From a virus, in IMG/VR virus record IMGVR_UViG_3300022221_000374, positions 1 through 34,648 of that record: a stretch of 34,648 bases of DNA, one strand, 5' to 3'. The notes below the pieces were generated by a model. The model was given only the letters and a program-made list of their open reading frames with translations. It was not told where the DNA came from and did no database searches. The position numbers and the translations under genes were made by a program. Shown piece after piece: positions 6,830-14,114 of the stretch (within the stretch, counting starts at the first letter, position 1; every line of letters starts with the position of its first letter).

Positions 6830-6990
6830 GGATGTACGTGGTTTGGAGTGTTTTGCTGTTAAAACTGTTTTTGAATGTTGCGGGAAGAGGCTTAAACTAT
6901 GCTTTTTTTGTTGAAAGCTTCGTTTTCTAGGCGCTTCTTAAGACTGCGTATTTGTGAGGTTGTTTGGTCTATATTAAACCACGTACATCC
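6830..6990. repeat. 15-bp perfect inverted repeat flanking a promoter region
   Basis: GGATGTACGTGGTTT at 6830-6844 and its exact reverse complement at 6976-6990 bracket 131 bases. The space holds a seven-T run (6903-6909, a likely terminator of the early operon). The right arm overlaps the promoter of the next gene. Confidence 0.7.
6970..6978 (+). promoter_or_regulatory. TATA box of the 6996 gene
   Basis: TATATTAAA lies about 22-26 bases ahead of the ATG at 6996, the spacing expected for a leaderless archaeal transcript. Its end overlaps the right arm of the 15-bp inverted repeat, so a factor bound to that arm would block transcription. Confidence 0.5.
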
Positions 6991-6995
6991 AGCAT

Positions 6996-7499
6996 ATGCT
7001 ATACATTGCTCATGGAGGCTTTGCTAAAGTCTTGGCAGCAAATACTAAGGCTGATGTTAAAAAGCGTCGTTCTCCAGAGCAAAAACATGGCAAATACAAG
7101 TGGATTAAGACGCTTGTTCGCCGTAATAGTGAGGATATTCGAGAAATAAAACGCATGCTCAGAGGCCTCAGCTACGGGCTTAGGCACCTAATGGATTTTC
7201 AGGGTCAATATTTGGTTGACATGGTCTGCCAGGACAGCCGAGACCAAGCTATTCTAGACGTCCTGCGTTCTGCCGGGTCTGACGGGTTGTCGCCTAAAGA
7301 GATCCACGCTCGCGTAAGGCGCTACGGCTTGAAATATCATCATATTAGTCGTAGGATTAACCGCATGAATAAGCGTATGCAGAATGAGATAGGTGAGCGT
7401 CTGGCCGACAAGGTTGGTTGGAAATGGGCTTTGAGTAATTTCATGCATTGTAATTGGAGTGCCAAGACAAGTGAGATTCATAGCGAATCACATAGCTGA
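6996..7499 (+). CDS. Winged-helix-like regulator
   Basis: A basic protein of 167 residues. The N-terminal third is lysine/arginine rich. Residues about 80-140 look like a winged helix: a helix over Q-A-I-L-D-V-L-R-S-A-G, then S-P-K-E-I-H-A-R-V and a second helix before I-S-R-R-I-N-R-M. The ATG is supported by a TATA box at the right distance and no ribosome-binding site, which suggests a leaderless transcript. It stands alone and is convergent with the next gene. The DNA target is unknown. Confidence 0.65.
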   Translation: MLYIAHGGFAKVLAANTKADVKKRRSPEQKHGKYKWIKTLVRRNSEDIREIKRMLRGLSYGLRHLMDFQGQYLVDMVCQDSRDQAILDVLRSAGSDGLSPKEIHARVRRYGLKYHHISRRINRMNKRMQNEIGERLADKVGWKWALSNFMHCNWSAKTSEIHSESHS

Positions 7500-7551
7500 C
7501 TTGTCTTTATTGTCAACGTTTTAGCATGTAAAAATACGGAGTGAGAAAAGA

Positions 7552-8214
7552 CTAGTCTTCGTTCGAGTTTTCCTTTTCCTTAGCTTTTATGAAATCAATG
7601 AACTGCTTAGCTATGTCATATGCACCCTCTTTGATAAGATTCTGAACTATGCTTGCTTGTCTTTCTAGGGATGTTGAAATTGCTGCGGATGTGTCAACTT
7701 TGCTATCTTCACTCACAGCAGAAACACCTTTTTCTTGTTCTTTTTCTGGTTTTAAGTATCTTGAATCGTCTAAATAAGCTTTTCTGACGTTTTCCTCGAT
7801 TTTTTGGGCATCGGGAGCTTCCAAACCAGTTATTTTGGCTAATTGAACCCAAAAGTTAGTTGTTGGAGGGTTTACTTGCCACCTACTGTAAAATTCTTTC
7901 CACAATGGTATGTTTAGTATAGTCTCTTTCAGAGCCTTGTTCCTCTCTTCTTCACTAGGGTCATAGGTAAGTTTTTTCCCTAGTACGGTAACTTTTATCC
8001 CTCGGCTCTCGATGAGACCATAAGCTCTCAAAGACGCAAGTTTTCTTAGGAATGCGCCACTCACTGATTTGTGGTCTAATAGCTTGGCTGCTACAAGTTG
8101 GTCAGGAGCTTCTTCAGATTTGAATTGTTCATAAAGTTTCTTTGTAGCCTCAAATAATAGAGGATATATGCGCATGTCGGGAATTTCATATTTTCCAACT
8201 TTCAAACGGGTCAA
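7552..8214 (-). CDS. DUF5343-like winged-helix protein
   Basis: A 220-residue protein. The first 95 residues resemble the winged-helix domain of DUF5343-type proteins: a helix from Y-P-L-L-F-E-A-T-K-K, a second from A-F-L-R-K-L-A-S-L-R-A-Y-G-L-I, and a short wing. A linker of low complexity (about 150-180) and a C-terminal helix ending in acidic residues follow. It is transcribed leftward from a promoter that holds two copies of TTTACTATC, which suggests autoregulation. The family match is tentative. Confidence 0.6.
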   Translation of the reverse strand: MTRLKVGKYEIPDMRIYPLLFEATKKLYEQFKSEEAPDQLVAAKLLDHKSVSGAFLRKLASLRAYGLIESRGIKVTVLGKKLTYDPSEEERNKALKETILNIPLWKEFYSRWQVNPPTTNFWVQLAKITGLEAPDAQKIEENVRKAYLDDSRYLKPEKEQEKGVSAVSEDSKVDTSAAISTSLERQASIVQNLIKEGAYDIAKQFIDFIKAKEKENSNED

Positions 8215-8227
8215 CTCTTTACTGTTT

Positions 8228-8290
8228 TTTACTATCCATATTTACTATCTAATTTATAAATCTTACTGTCAAGCGTAGTAAAATTTAAAT
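8228..8290. promoter_or_regulatory. Promoter region with repeated operator-like motif
   Basis: TTTACTATC occurs at 8228-8236 and 8241-8249, with a related inverted copy GTAGTAAA at 8275-8282. A leftward TATA element (TTTATAAAT, about 8251-8259) would place transcription start over the first repeats. A rightward AATTTAAAT lies near 8281-8289. Confidence 0.45.
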
Positions 8291-8453
8291 AGTAGAAATG
8301 GTAAAGCTCTCAATATCGAGAGGATACGGTCGTTCAAGTCAAACATCCTTTTGATGGAGTTGACCTGTGTGAAGGAGTCAAGCCCAACAAATAACATAGT
8401 TGCTTTGAAGTCAAATAGAGCTAAGGGTGGAATGGTTAGTTATTCTGCAATAG

Positions 8454-8543
8454 TTGTTCAGTATAGCCATACCAAGCGAGTTGAAGCTCATGCTTTTGAA
8501 GCTAGAAGTGAAAGTGGAAATGGACACCGTCAAGAAGACTTAA
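8454..8543 (+). pseudogene. Possible degraded antitoxin upstream of the RelE-like toxin
   Basis: A 29-codon frame beginning at a TTG contains I-A-I-P-S-E-L-K-L-M-L-L-K-L, the pattern of an RHH/antitoxin N terminus. It stops at TAA (8541), after which the same frame continues open (K-G-I-I-L-D-K) into the toxin. This looks like an antitoxin cut by a stop codon, or a very short natural one. The rest of 8215-8565 holds only promoter elements and an unconvincing 74-codon frame from 8351. Confidence 0.3.
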
Positions 8544-8564
8544 AAAGGCATCATCTTAGACAAA

Positions 8565-8903
8565 GTGTTGGTTGAAGTGTATAAGTTTCAATGCCGTGCT
8601 ACAGATGCGTTTCGAGACGACATTCACAAATTGGATAATGTTATAAGAAAGCGTATAGACAAGGTGATTTCAGAAGTCCTTTTCGAGAATCCTTACAATT
8701 CAAAACGTGTGTCTGCACGGGAACATAAAGGTAAAAGAATCGTTAGAGTGGGGGATTACAGACTCGTATTTGCCATTTGTGAGGAATGTAGAAGATTTGG
8801 GTTTAATGCTTTAATAAAGTGTAAGGATTGTAAGAAGCATGGTTCAAACAACGTCATACTATTTTCAGTTTCTCATAGAAGTATTTCATATAGAGGTTTC
8901 TAG
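8565..8903 (+). CDS. RelE/ParE-like toxin with zinc-knuckle insertion
   Basis: A 112-residue protein with the RelE/ParE layout: helices from A-F-R-D-D-I-H-K-L to V-I-S-E-V, then R-V-S-A-R-E-H-K-G-K-R-I-V-R-V-G-D-Y-R-L-V-F-A and a last strand ending in H-R. RelE toxins cleave mRNA at the ribosome and ParE toxins act on gyrase; which applies is unclear. Between the last two strands is an insertion with C72-x2-C75 and C86-x2-C89, a probable zinc knuckle seen in some archaeal relatives. A GTG at 8577 would give a more usual RelE N terminus. It is tail-to-tail with the Panacea-like gene, overlapping its 3' end by four bases, and a possible broken antitoxin lies upstream. Confidence 0.75.
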   Translation: MLVEVYKFQCRATDAFRDDIHKLDNVIRKRIDKVISEVLFENPYNSKRVSAREHKGKRIVRVGDYRLVFAICEECRRFGFNALIKCKDCKKHGSNNVILFSVSHRSISYRGF

Positions 8904-9541
8904 TTTACGGGCTGATATTTTTGTATTTTCCCGACCCTAGCGTCAGCAATTCCTCTTTCAAGAGCCTCACATGCTTTCTTGTCCATCAAAAGTGACAGAG
9001 TCTCTTCAGAATCATCATCGAGTAGAAACCACGAGCGTGCATCATCTCGTTCAATCCTACCTAAGATTTGGTCAGAAGGCTTAGTATGACGAATTAGCTT
9101 TTCCCCGAACAGAAGCGGTATATCATAAGTCACTTCTTTTATTGCTTTTCCAGAATATGAAGCAAATTCGTTGACAGTTCTATTCATATATCCTAGAATC
9201 TCTCGGTTTGTCTCTAGAAGACCAGAAAATTGCTTTAGAAGTTCACGTCCTTTATTACTTATGAATATATATGTTCCTTGCTTTTCTAATAGGTCATTGT
9301 TAAGCATGCATTCTAAGTCTTTCAGTACTTCATTACTCATTGGACCAAAATCCCATCGGTAAAATAAATAGTCAAAAGCTTTTACTCTATCCTTTACCAT
9401 CTTGGTTTGAGCTTGAAAAATCATCTTCATGAGTTTCACTTTACCAGTAATTCTATAACCTTTCCTTTGGGTTTGGTCAATCAGAAATAACATGAGCAAA
9501 CGATTTGTAAGAATTTCTCTATCAGTTCGTTGCTCCATCAA
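8900..9541 (-). CDS. Panacea/SocA-like (DUF4065-like) protein
   Basis: A 213-residue protein whose first half resembles the Panacea (SocA/GepA-type) domain: L-M-K-M-I-F-Q-A-Q, then Y-R-W-D-F-G-P-M-S-N-E-V-L-K-D-L. The C-terminal half is helical and unassigned. Panacea-domain proteins are antitoxins of many unrelated toxins or proteolytic adaptors. Here the gene converges on a RelE-like toxin, so the two could be functionally linked, although antitoxins normally sit in the same operon. Alternatively it is a virus regulator or adaptor. The start ATG at 9541 has no clear ribosome-binding site. Confidence 0.6.
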   Translation of the reverse strand: MMEQRTDREILTNRLLMLFLIDQTQRKGYRITGKVKLMKMIFQAQTKMVKDRVKAFDYLFYRWDFGPMSNEVLKDLECMLNNDLLEKQGTYIFISNKGRELLKQFSGLLETNREILGYMNRTVNEFASYSGKAIKEVTYDIPLLFGEKLIRHTKPSDQILGRIERDDARSWFLLDDDSEETLSLLMDKKACEALERGIADARVGKIQKYQPVN

Positions 9542-9747
9542 TTAGGCATCCATATTATTCTAGTGTAATACTCTTAATTTAGCTTTGTCTATGACTCAAA
9601 TTGACAGAATAAAAATCTTATGGAATAAAGCTCTGGAATAGTAATCTACAAATAAAACTAACCCATAACTTTACAGAACTCGGCAGATTCTTCCGCAAGA
9701 AAACAGAGATGAAAGAAAACAGGAGAAGGGGAAGGAAAAGTAATATT

Positions 9748-10215
9748 CTAGGCTGTTGGTTGTGGGGGTCCTGGTCCTGTGGCTGCCTGTCTAGCTTGCT
9801 CCCATTTTGCTTTCCATGCAACTATCATCTTCCAGAGTTTTTCTAATGCGTAGATTAGCATCATGCCTGGTCCTGTGTTGATTATTATCGTTACAATTTG
9901 GTCGATTATGGCGCCGTATTGAGTGACTGCTGTTGCTGGCTGTATCCTTAAAGCAAAAGCGATAACTGCCACAATCAGCGTTATGAGAAGCGTTTTTGCG
10001 AATTTCATTCCGTCAAAAGTTTGTCCGGTGCTGGTTGCTGCCAGAAGCCCTAAAATGCTGTAGAAAAGCCAAGCCACAACTATCCAGCCTAAGGTTGTGG
10101 TGGCTTCGGGAGTTTCAGGTGTTTCGTCTTGAGCCCAGACCGTAGGAGTCAAGGCTCCTATAGTTAGACACAAGAGCGCTAAAACTGCGGCCACAAAAAT
10201 GATTGGTTTCTTCAT
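9748..10215 (-). CDS. Small membrane protein, holin-like
   Basis: A 155-residue protein with a signal peptide (residues 1-28, ending A-W-A-Q), a threonine/glutamate-rich spacer, and about three membrane segments (near 42-60, 75-92 and 105-128). The tail is basic, then proline rich. This size and topology suit a holin, but a secretion or pilin-like accessory role is equally possible. Its ribosome-binding site is very strong (GAGGAGGTGA on the minus strand, about 10225-10234). It is downstream of the HTH gene in a two-gene leftward operon beside the head genes. Confidence 0.6.
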   Translation of the reverse strand: MKKPIIFVAAVLALLCLTIGALTPTVWAQDETPETPEATTTLGWIVVAWLFYSILGLLAATSTGQTFDGMKFAKTLLITLIVAVIAFALRIQPATAVTQYGAIIDQIVTIIINTGPGMMLIYALEKLWKMIVAWKAKWEQARQAATGPGPPQPTA

Positions 10216-10235
10216 TGTGGGCTTTCACCTCCTCT

Positions 10236-10535
10236 CTATCCAGTTTTGAAGGCGATTTCTTCTACAGGCGTCGGCTGTTGTTTCGCTGTGCGTTTCTGCT
10301 TGGCTTTGCTGTTGATTTCCTTCTCTATTTCGGGCAGTTTCAAGGGCCAGCCTAATGCTTTTAGTTCTGTGATCATTTTGTCTGCTTGTGCAAAGTTTTG
10401 TTTGGCTGATTTGAGGCTGGCGTAAACTGTTGGCGGGTCCAGGTTAAGCTTGCGAGCGATTTTGTATGCTGATAGGCCTTGCAGATGGAGTTTGAGAATT
10501 TCGTGCATTTGCTTGGTTAGGCGCAAGTAAATCAT
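10236..10535 (-). CDS. HTH protein, small-terminase-like or regulator
   Basis: A 99-residue protein with an N-terminal helix-turn-helix (residues about 5-42) of the sigma-region-4/LuxR type: M-H-E-I-L-K-L-H-L-Q-G-L-S-A-Y-K-I-A-R-K. A long charged helix and a lysine-rich tail follow. Small terminase subunits often have this form, and the position next to the portal gene is suggestive. However, it points away from the portal and no large terminase follows, so a transcription regulator acting on the inverted repeat between the two genes is at least as likely. Confidence 0.55.
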   Translation of the reverse strand: MIYLRLTKQMHEILKLHLQGLSAYKIARKLNLDPPTVYASLKSAKQNFAQADKMITELKALGWPLKLPEIEKEINSKAKQKRTAKQQPTPVEEIAFKTG

Positions 10536-10565
10536 ATGTTCTTGGTTTTTTATTGTTTTTAAGGC

Positions 10566-10603
10566 TTATTAGTAGTTCATTTAATTAAACAAACTCCTAA
10601 TAA
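10566..10603. promoter_or_regulatory. Inverted repeat between the HTH gene and the portal gene
   Basis: TTATTAGTAGTT (10566-10577) and AACTCCTAATAA (10592-10603) form 12-bp arms with one mismatch around an A/T core that includes TTTAATTAAA. It lies between divergent promoters and is a candidate operator for the HTH protein and the late genes. Confidence 0.5.
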
Positions 10604-10645
10604 CCTTCTTTTCGAAGTTACAGCAATTTTTCCTTTTAGATTGTC

Positions 10646-11983
10646 ATGCGCTGGAATCCTTTAGCCTTTCTCAGACGTAAAGTCGCAACTGAAACAGCAG
10701 ACTCTCCAGGCATCCGTGGCGCGGGAGAGTCTAGCCAGGCAAAGTTTGGCGATCCGGTCACTGACGCTGACTTGCTTTTTGCCGTTAAACGTGAGCCTGT
10801 AGCCCATCGCATTGTTTTTCAGGTGGCGCATGACGTTTTTGATAATTGGTTTGAAGTTGTTGAGGTTGCTGAGAAGCCGGATCCTGAGTTTGATAAGGCT
10901 GTGCAGAAGGTTCTCAGCAGCTTAAACGCTAAGGCTGTTTTTACTCAGGCCGCGGTTTTTGAGCGTCTCTTGGGCTGGTCAATCGTAGTCATAGGCTTCG
11001 TTGACCACGGAGAAAGCCTTCAGTCTCGTGTTGAAAAACCTCAGGAAATTAAGGACCTGGCTGTTTATAGCCCATTGACGTTTACGGTGCAAATGTCTGA
11101 CGAGGACAAGGACAAAGACAGCTCACGTTTTGGTCTTCCTATTTTGTATGAACTCTCAAGAGGGCAAGGCGCCGAGAAAACTAAGGTCCATTACAGCCGC
11201 GTGATTCATTTCGCGACTCGACTGCTGGACCATCCATACAAGGGTTTGAGTGCCTTGCAGTCGGTTTATGACGATTTGACTGTTCTGCGGAATGTTCGCT
11301 GGGGCATGGGACAAACAATGTTCCGTTATGGCAGCGGCTTCCCAGACATCGAGCTTCAAGGCGCCACTAAAAAGCAGCTGGACGATTTTGAGGCTAGTCA
11401 ACAATTTAAGAATTTGCAGTCTCGCACGTATTTTCTGCACAACGAGAAGCAGACGGTTGAGTTCAAAGGCTTAGCCGGTCGAGCCTTGAACCCTGAGCCC
11501 TACTACGTACCTATAATGGAAAACATAAGCGCGGCGAGTGGTATTCCTCTGGCTATTTTGCGAGGTGCCCAGGCTGGAGCATTAACCGGCAGCGACGTGA
11601 ACGAGCGTGAATATTTCAAGCTAATTTCTGATTTGCAGAGCCTATACGAGCCGTATCTTTGGCAGCTAATCGACTTGCTCATGGAAACAGGCCAGATTCC
11701 AGAGGTTGAGGATTACGAGATTCGTTGGGCTGGCGGTTTCGAGATGAACGAGCTTGACAAAAGCACAGCGGATCTGAACCGCGCTAGGGCTGATGATGTA
11801 CGTAGTAAGTTTTTGACGGTTAATGAGCTGCGAGCTCGTATGGACCCGCCTTTAGACGCGTTGCCTAGTCCTGAGGGCGATGTCGTTCCCGGTTTGCTGC
11901 AGAAGCAGGAGCCGGTTTTACAGTCATCAAAAGAAAAGGAGGAAAAAGAAGAAAATGAGGCAGATAGGAATAAGCCTGGCTGA
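10646..11983 (+). CDS. Phage portal protein (DUF1073-like)
   Basis: The portal forms the dodecameric ring at the capsid vertex through which DNA is packaged and to which the tail is joined. At 445 residues, the length, the central helical stretch (S-A-L-Q-S-V-Y-D-D-L-T-V-L-R-N), the P-L-A-I-L-R-G segment and the following long helix with L-Q-S-L-Y-E-P-Y-L-W-Q-L fit DUF1073-type portals. Order in the operon also agrees, as a prohead protease overlaps its 3' end by 29 bases. The gene has no clear ribosome-binding site and may be leaderless. Usually the large terminase precedes the portal; here it is absent. Confidence 0.85.
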   Translation: MRWNPLAFLRRKVATETADSPGIRGAGESSQAKFGDPVTDADLLFAVKREPVAHRIVFQVAHDVFDNWFEVVEVAEKPDPEFDKAVQKVLSSLNAKAVFTQAAVFERLLGWSIVVIGFVDHGESLQSRVEKPQEIKDLAVYSPLTFTVQMSDEDKDKDSSRFGLPILYELSRGQGAEKTKVHYSRVIHFATRLLDHPYKGLSALQSVYDDLTVLRNVRWGMGQTMFRYGSGFPDIELQGATKKQLDDFEASQQFKNLQSRTYFLHNEKQTVEFKGLAGRALNPEPYYVPIMENISAASGIPLAILRGAQAGALTGSDVNEREYFKLISDLQSLYEPYLWQLIDLLMETGQIPEVEDYEIRWAGGFEMNELDKSTADLNRARADDVRSKFLTVNELRARMDPPLDALPSPEGDVVPGLLQKQEPVLQSSKEKEEKEENEADRNKPG

Positions 11984-13013
11984 GGTCGACGCCACCAAAA
12001 TCATCGAAGATTCCGACGACTTTCTAATAGTGCCAGCTATTATTGCTCGTGAAGGAGTTTTCCCTTATCCAGAAGGCAAAGCGTACAAGCCAGCTGCAGA
12101 ATTGAAAGAAGCTGCCTGGACAGCTGAAGGCGCTTGGATAGTGCCGGAAAAGCATCCGGACACTTTGATTGTTACTGACCGCAAAGACATAGTGGGCAGG
12201 GTTGAAAAACCATTCTTCTGTGATGAAATCAGCGGTATAAAGGGAAATCTTAGGATTAACAAGAAAAAAGCGAAGCCAAACTTTGTAGCTGATGTTAAGT
12301 CTGGTAAACGTAAAGATGTTAGCATTGGCTTCTTCTACGATTTCGATGAAACTCCTGGACTATTTAAAGGCGAAAAATACGATTTCGTGCAGAGAAACAT
12401 CCTAATGAATCATGTGGCTGCTGGCGTGCCTGTTGGTCGTTGCCGATCGCCTTTCTGCGGTATAGCTGTAGATTCTTTTATTCGCAAATTTGCTACTGAC
12501 CCGTGGGAAGAAACTGAAGAGTACATTCGAAGCGGACATAAAGAGGCCAGCGATACATGCCGTACTATTGTCGTGAGCGAAGAGCAGGGCATCAAGGCTG
12601 TCTATTGCAAGTATGGCAAAGATTGGGATATTCAAAGCTACCTTTTCAGCAAAGCGAAAGACTGGACGATAGAGAAGGCTAAAGCATGGTTTGCTGAGCA
12701 CAAAAAGACTGCTGACGCCGCTAACGAAATGTCTCTCGAGGAGATTAAGCAGAAAATTGCCGAGTTCGCGAAAGAGCGAGACAGAATAATGGATGTTCTC
12801 TATCCTAGCACAAAGTTGACTGAAGAAGAACAAACGAAGCTTCGCGGTCAGCTGACGGTTTTGGACGCGCAAATCAGGGCTTTTGAAAATATTCTGCAGG
12901 AAAAAATCAAGGCTGGAGCCACAACTGACACCAAAAAGAAGCCTGCGGTCCCGACGCCTTCAGCGGATCCTTTCAAAGAGATTGAACGTGCTAGGCGACT
13001 CCTTGAATCATAA
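11955..13013 (+). CDS. Prohead maturation protease (DUF2213-like)
   Basis: The enzyme is expected to cleave scaffold and capsid proteins during head maturation. Residues 1-165 fit DUF2213 proteases: E-K-H-P (H67), D-V-S-I-G-F (S123) and M-N-H-V-A (H153) are the likely catalytic or conserved positions. Residues 200-245 form a second small domain (V-Y-C-K-Y-G-K-D-W-D-I-Q-S-Y) seen after such proteases in other phages, and the C terminus is helical and lysine/glutamate rich, perhaps a scaffold segment. I chose the ATG at 11955, preceded by GGAGG at 11938-11942. The upstream open frame from 11880 is an antisense-like run through the portal gene. Length is 352 residues. Confidence 0.85.
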   Translation: MRQIGISLAEVDATKIIEDSDDFLIVPAIIAREGVFPYPEGKAYKPAAELKEAAWTAEGAWIVPEKHPDTLIVTDRKDIVGRVEKPFFCDEISGIKGNLRINKKKAKPNFVADVKSGKRKDVSIGFFYDFDETPGLFKGEKYDFVQRNILMNHVAAGVPVGRCRSPFCGIAVDSFIRKFATDPWEETEEYIRSGHKEASDTCRTIVVSEEQGIKAVYCKYGKDWDIQSYLFSKAKDWTIEKAKAWFAEHKKTADAANEMSLEEIKQKIAEFAKERDRIMDVLYPSTKLTEEEQTKLRGQLTVLDAQIRAFENILQEKIKAGATTDTKKKPAVPTPSADPFKEIERARRLLES

Positions 13014-13078
13014 TCACTCGAGGAAATCGTGTGGTAGAATTGTGTCGAGATGATGATGCACGCCACCACGACGGGGCG

Positions 13079-13087
13079 TTATAAATA
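13079..13087 (+). promoter_or_regulatory. Internal TATA box before the scaffold-like gene
   Basis: TTATAAATA in a C/G-flanked context is centred 28 bases before the ATG at 13111, a textbook archaeal promoter position. It would allow the scaffold, decoration and capsid genes to be transcribed at higher level than the portal and protease. Confidence 0.55.
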
Positions 13088-13110
13088 GCGAAAATGCTGA
13101 GGAAAAAAGA

Positions 13111-13623
13111 ATGCCTGATAATCAAACTGGTGAGTCTGAAAAGAAAGATGAGCACGGATGCGTAGTTGGTAAGGAAAAATGGAATGGAGAGAAATGCGTT
13201 CCAATTGAAGGCGACGCTTCGAATCCGAATCCGACTGCAAAAATGAGCATAGACCAGGCCTTAGCGGAAAATGCAGCTCTCAAAACAGAAGTCAAGGATC
13301 TCAAGAGGACTGTTGGCGAGCTAGCTGTGCAGCTTAAAGCGGCAAATGATGTTCTGGAAGCACAAGAAAAGGGCAAGCTCATTGGCGAGATACTGCCCCG
13401 AAGCAAATTCACGATCGAGGATCTCGCGGGCAAATCTCTCGAGGAGCTGCAGCGCATTCGATTGACGCTGGACCAGGCTAAGCTGCCTACGTACAAGAAT
13501 ATTCATCTCGGGTCTCATCTCGGGCCTGTAGGTGCTGACGAAGGCAGGGACGATGGCTTGACTGTCGGCGACTTGAGCGTTGTCACTGAACAGAAGCGCA
13601 AGGCAGCAGCTGGGAGGGCTTAG
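13111..13623 (+). CDS. Scaffold-like coiled-coil protein
   Basis: A 170-residue protein. An acidic N-terminal part with a Cys pair (near residues 17 and 31) leads to a coiled coil at about 48-90 (L-A-E-N-A-A-L-K-T-E-V-K-D-L-K). Then comes a compact helical part and a basic end. Its position between the protease and the decoration/capsid genes and its coiled coil fit a head scaffolding protein that is removed by the protease. No sequence family is recognised, so the role is from context. Confidence 0.6.
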   Translation: MPDNQTGESEKKDEHGCVVGKEKWNGEKCVPIEGDASNPNPTAKMSIDQALAENAALKTEVKDLKRTVGELAVQLKAANDVLEAQEKGKLIGEILPRSKFTIEDLAGKSLEELQRIRLTLDQAKLPTYKNIHLGSHLGPVGADEGRDDGLTVGDLSVVTEQKRKAAAGRA

Positions 13624-13625
13624 AC

Positions 13626-14102
13626 ATGCCACAGTTTTTACCTAAACCGGCAAATCAGATCCTAGTAGCCGGAAACCCGTTAACTGCTGAGATGGAAATA
13701 GGCGCGAATGCAACAGCAGCCAAGATGCTTCCAGGAAGACTCGTAATTTTTGATGCAGTTGACGGAACGGTGAAAGAGGCTGGTGCCAAAGCTGACAATG
13801 TTGAGGGCATTTTGGACGTAGCTCCAGACAAGCTCGAGTCAGAAGCATATGCTGTCGGAGACCAAGCCAGAATCATTGTTGGTGAATGCATCGCGAAATT
13901 GACGCTTCTGGCCAGCGAAAACGTTACTCGAGGAGATCCTCTTGTCTCAGCTGCAGACGGCAAGGTAGCCAAGCAAACCGTTGGCGCCATGGGCGCCCAA
14001 GGCTCCGTTATCGGCTGGGCTTGGGAATCAAGCAACGTCACTGTCGACGCAGAGATTCTAGTGCATTACAAGAAGAACGCTGAGCCTGCTGCAGCAAGCT
14101 AG
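13626..14102 (+). CDS. Capsid decoration protein (DUF2190-like)
   Basis: A 158-residue beta-rich protein starting two bases after the previous stop. The pattern P-L-T-A-E-M-E-I, G-R-L-V-I-F-D, A-Y-A-V-G-D-Q-A-R-I-I-V-G-E and G-D-P-L-V-S-A-A-D-G-K-V is characteristic of DUF2190-type capsid cement or decoration proteins, which sit on the outside of HK97-fold capsids at trimer positions. The gene order, just ahead of the capsid gene, agrees. The C-terminal Ala/Pro tail may be flexible. Confidence 0.8.
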   Translation: MPQFLPKPANQILVAGNPLTAEMEIGANATAAKMLPGRLVIFDAVDGTVKEAGAKADNVEGILDVAPDKLESEAYAVGDQARIIVGECIAKLTLLASENVTRGDPLVSAADGKVAKQTVGAMGAQGSVIGWAWESSNVTVDAEILVHYKKNAEPAAAS

Positions 14103-14114
14103 GAGTGATTTTGT

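Noticed and set aside
8351-8575. A 74-codon open frame before the RelE-like toxin
   Set aside because: Its product has no domain-like pattern and is rich in His, Ser and Gly from out-of-frame reading. Another frame shows a better antitoxin pattern.
11880-11954. An extended N terminus for the prohead protease
   Set aside because: The extra 25 codons run in an alternative frame of the portal gene and are arginine/lysine-rich noise. The ATG at 11955 has a ribosome-binding site and starts the family pattern.
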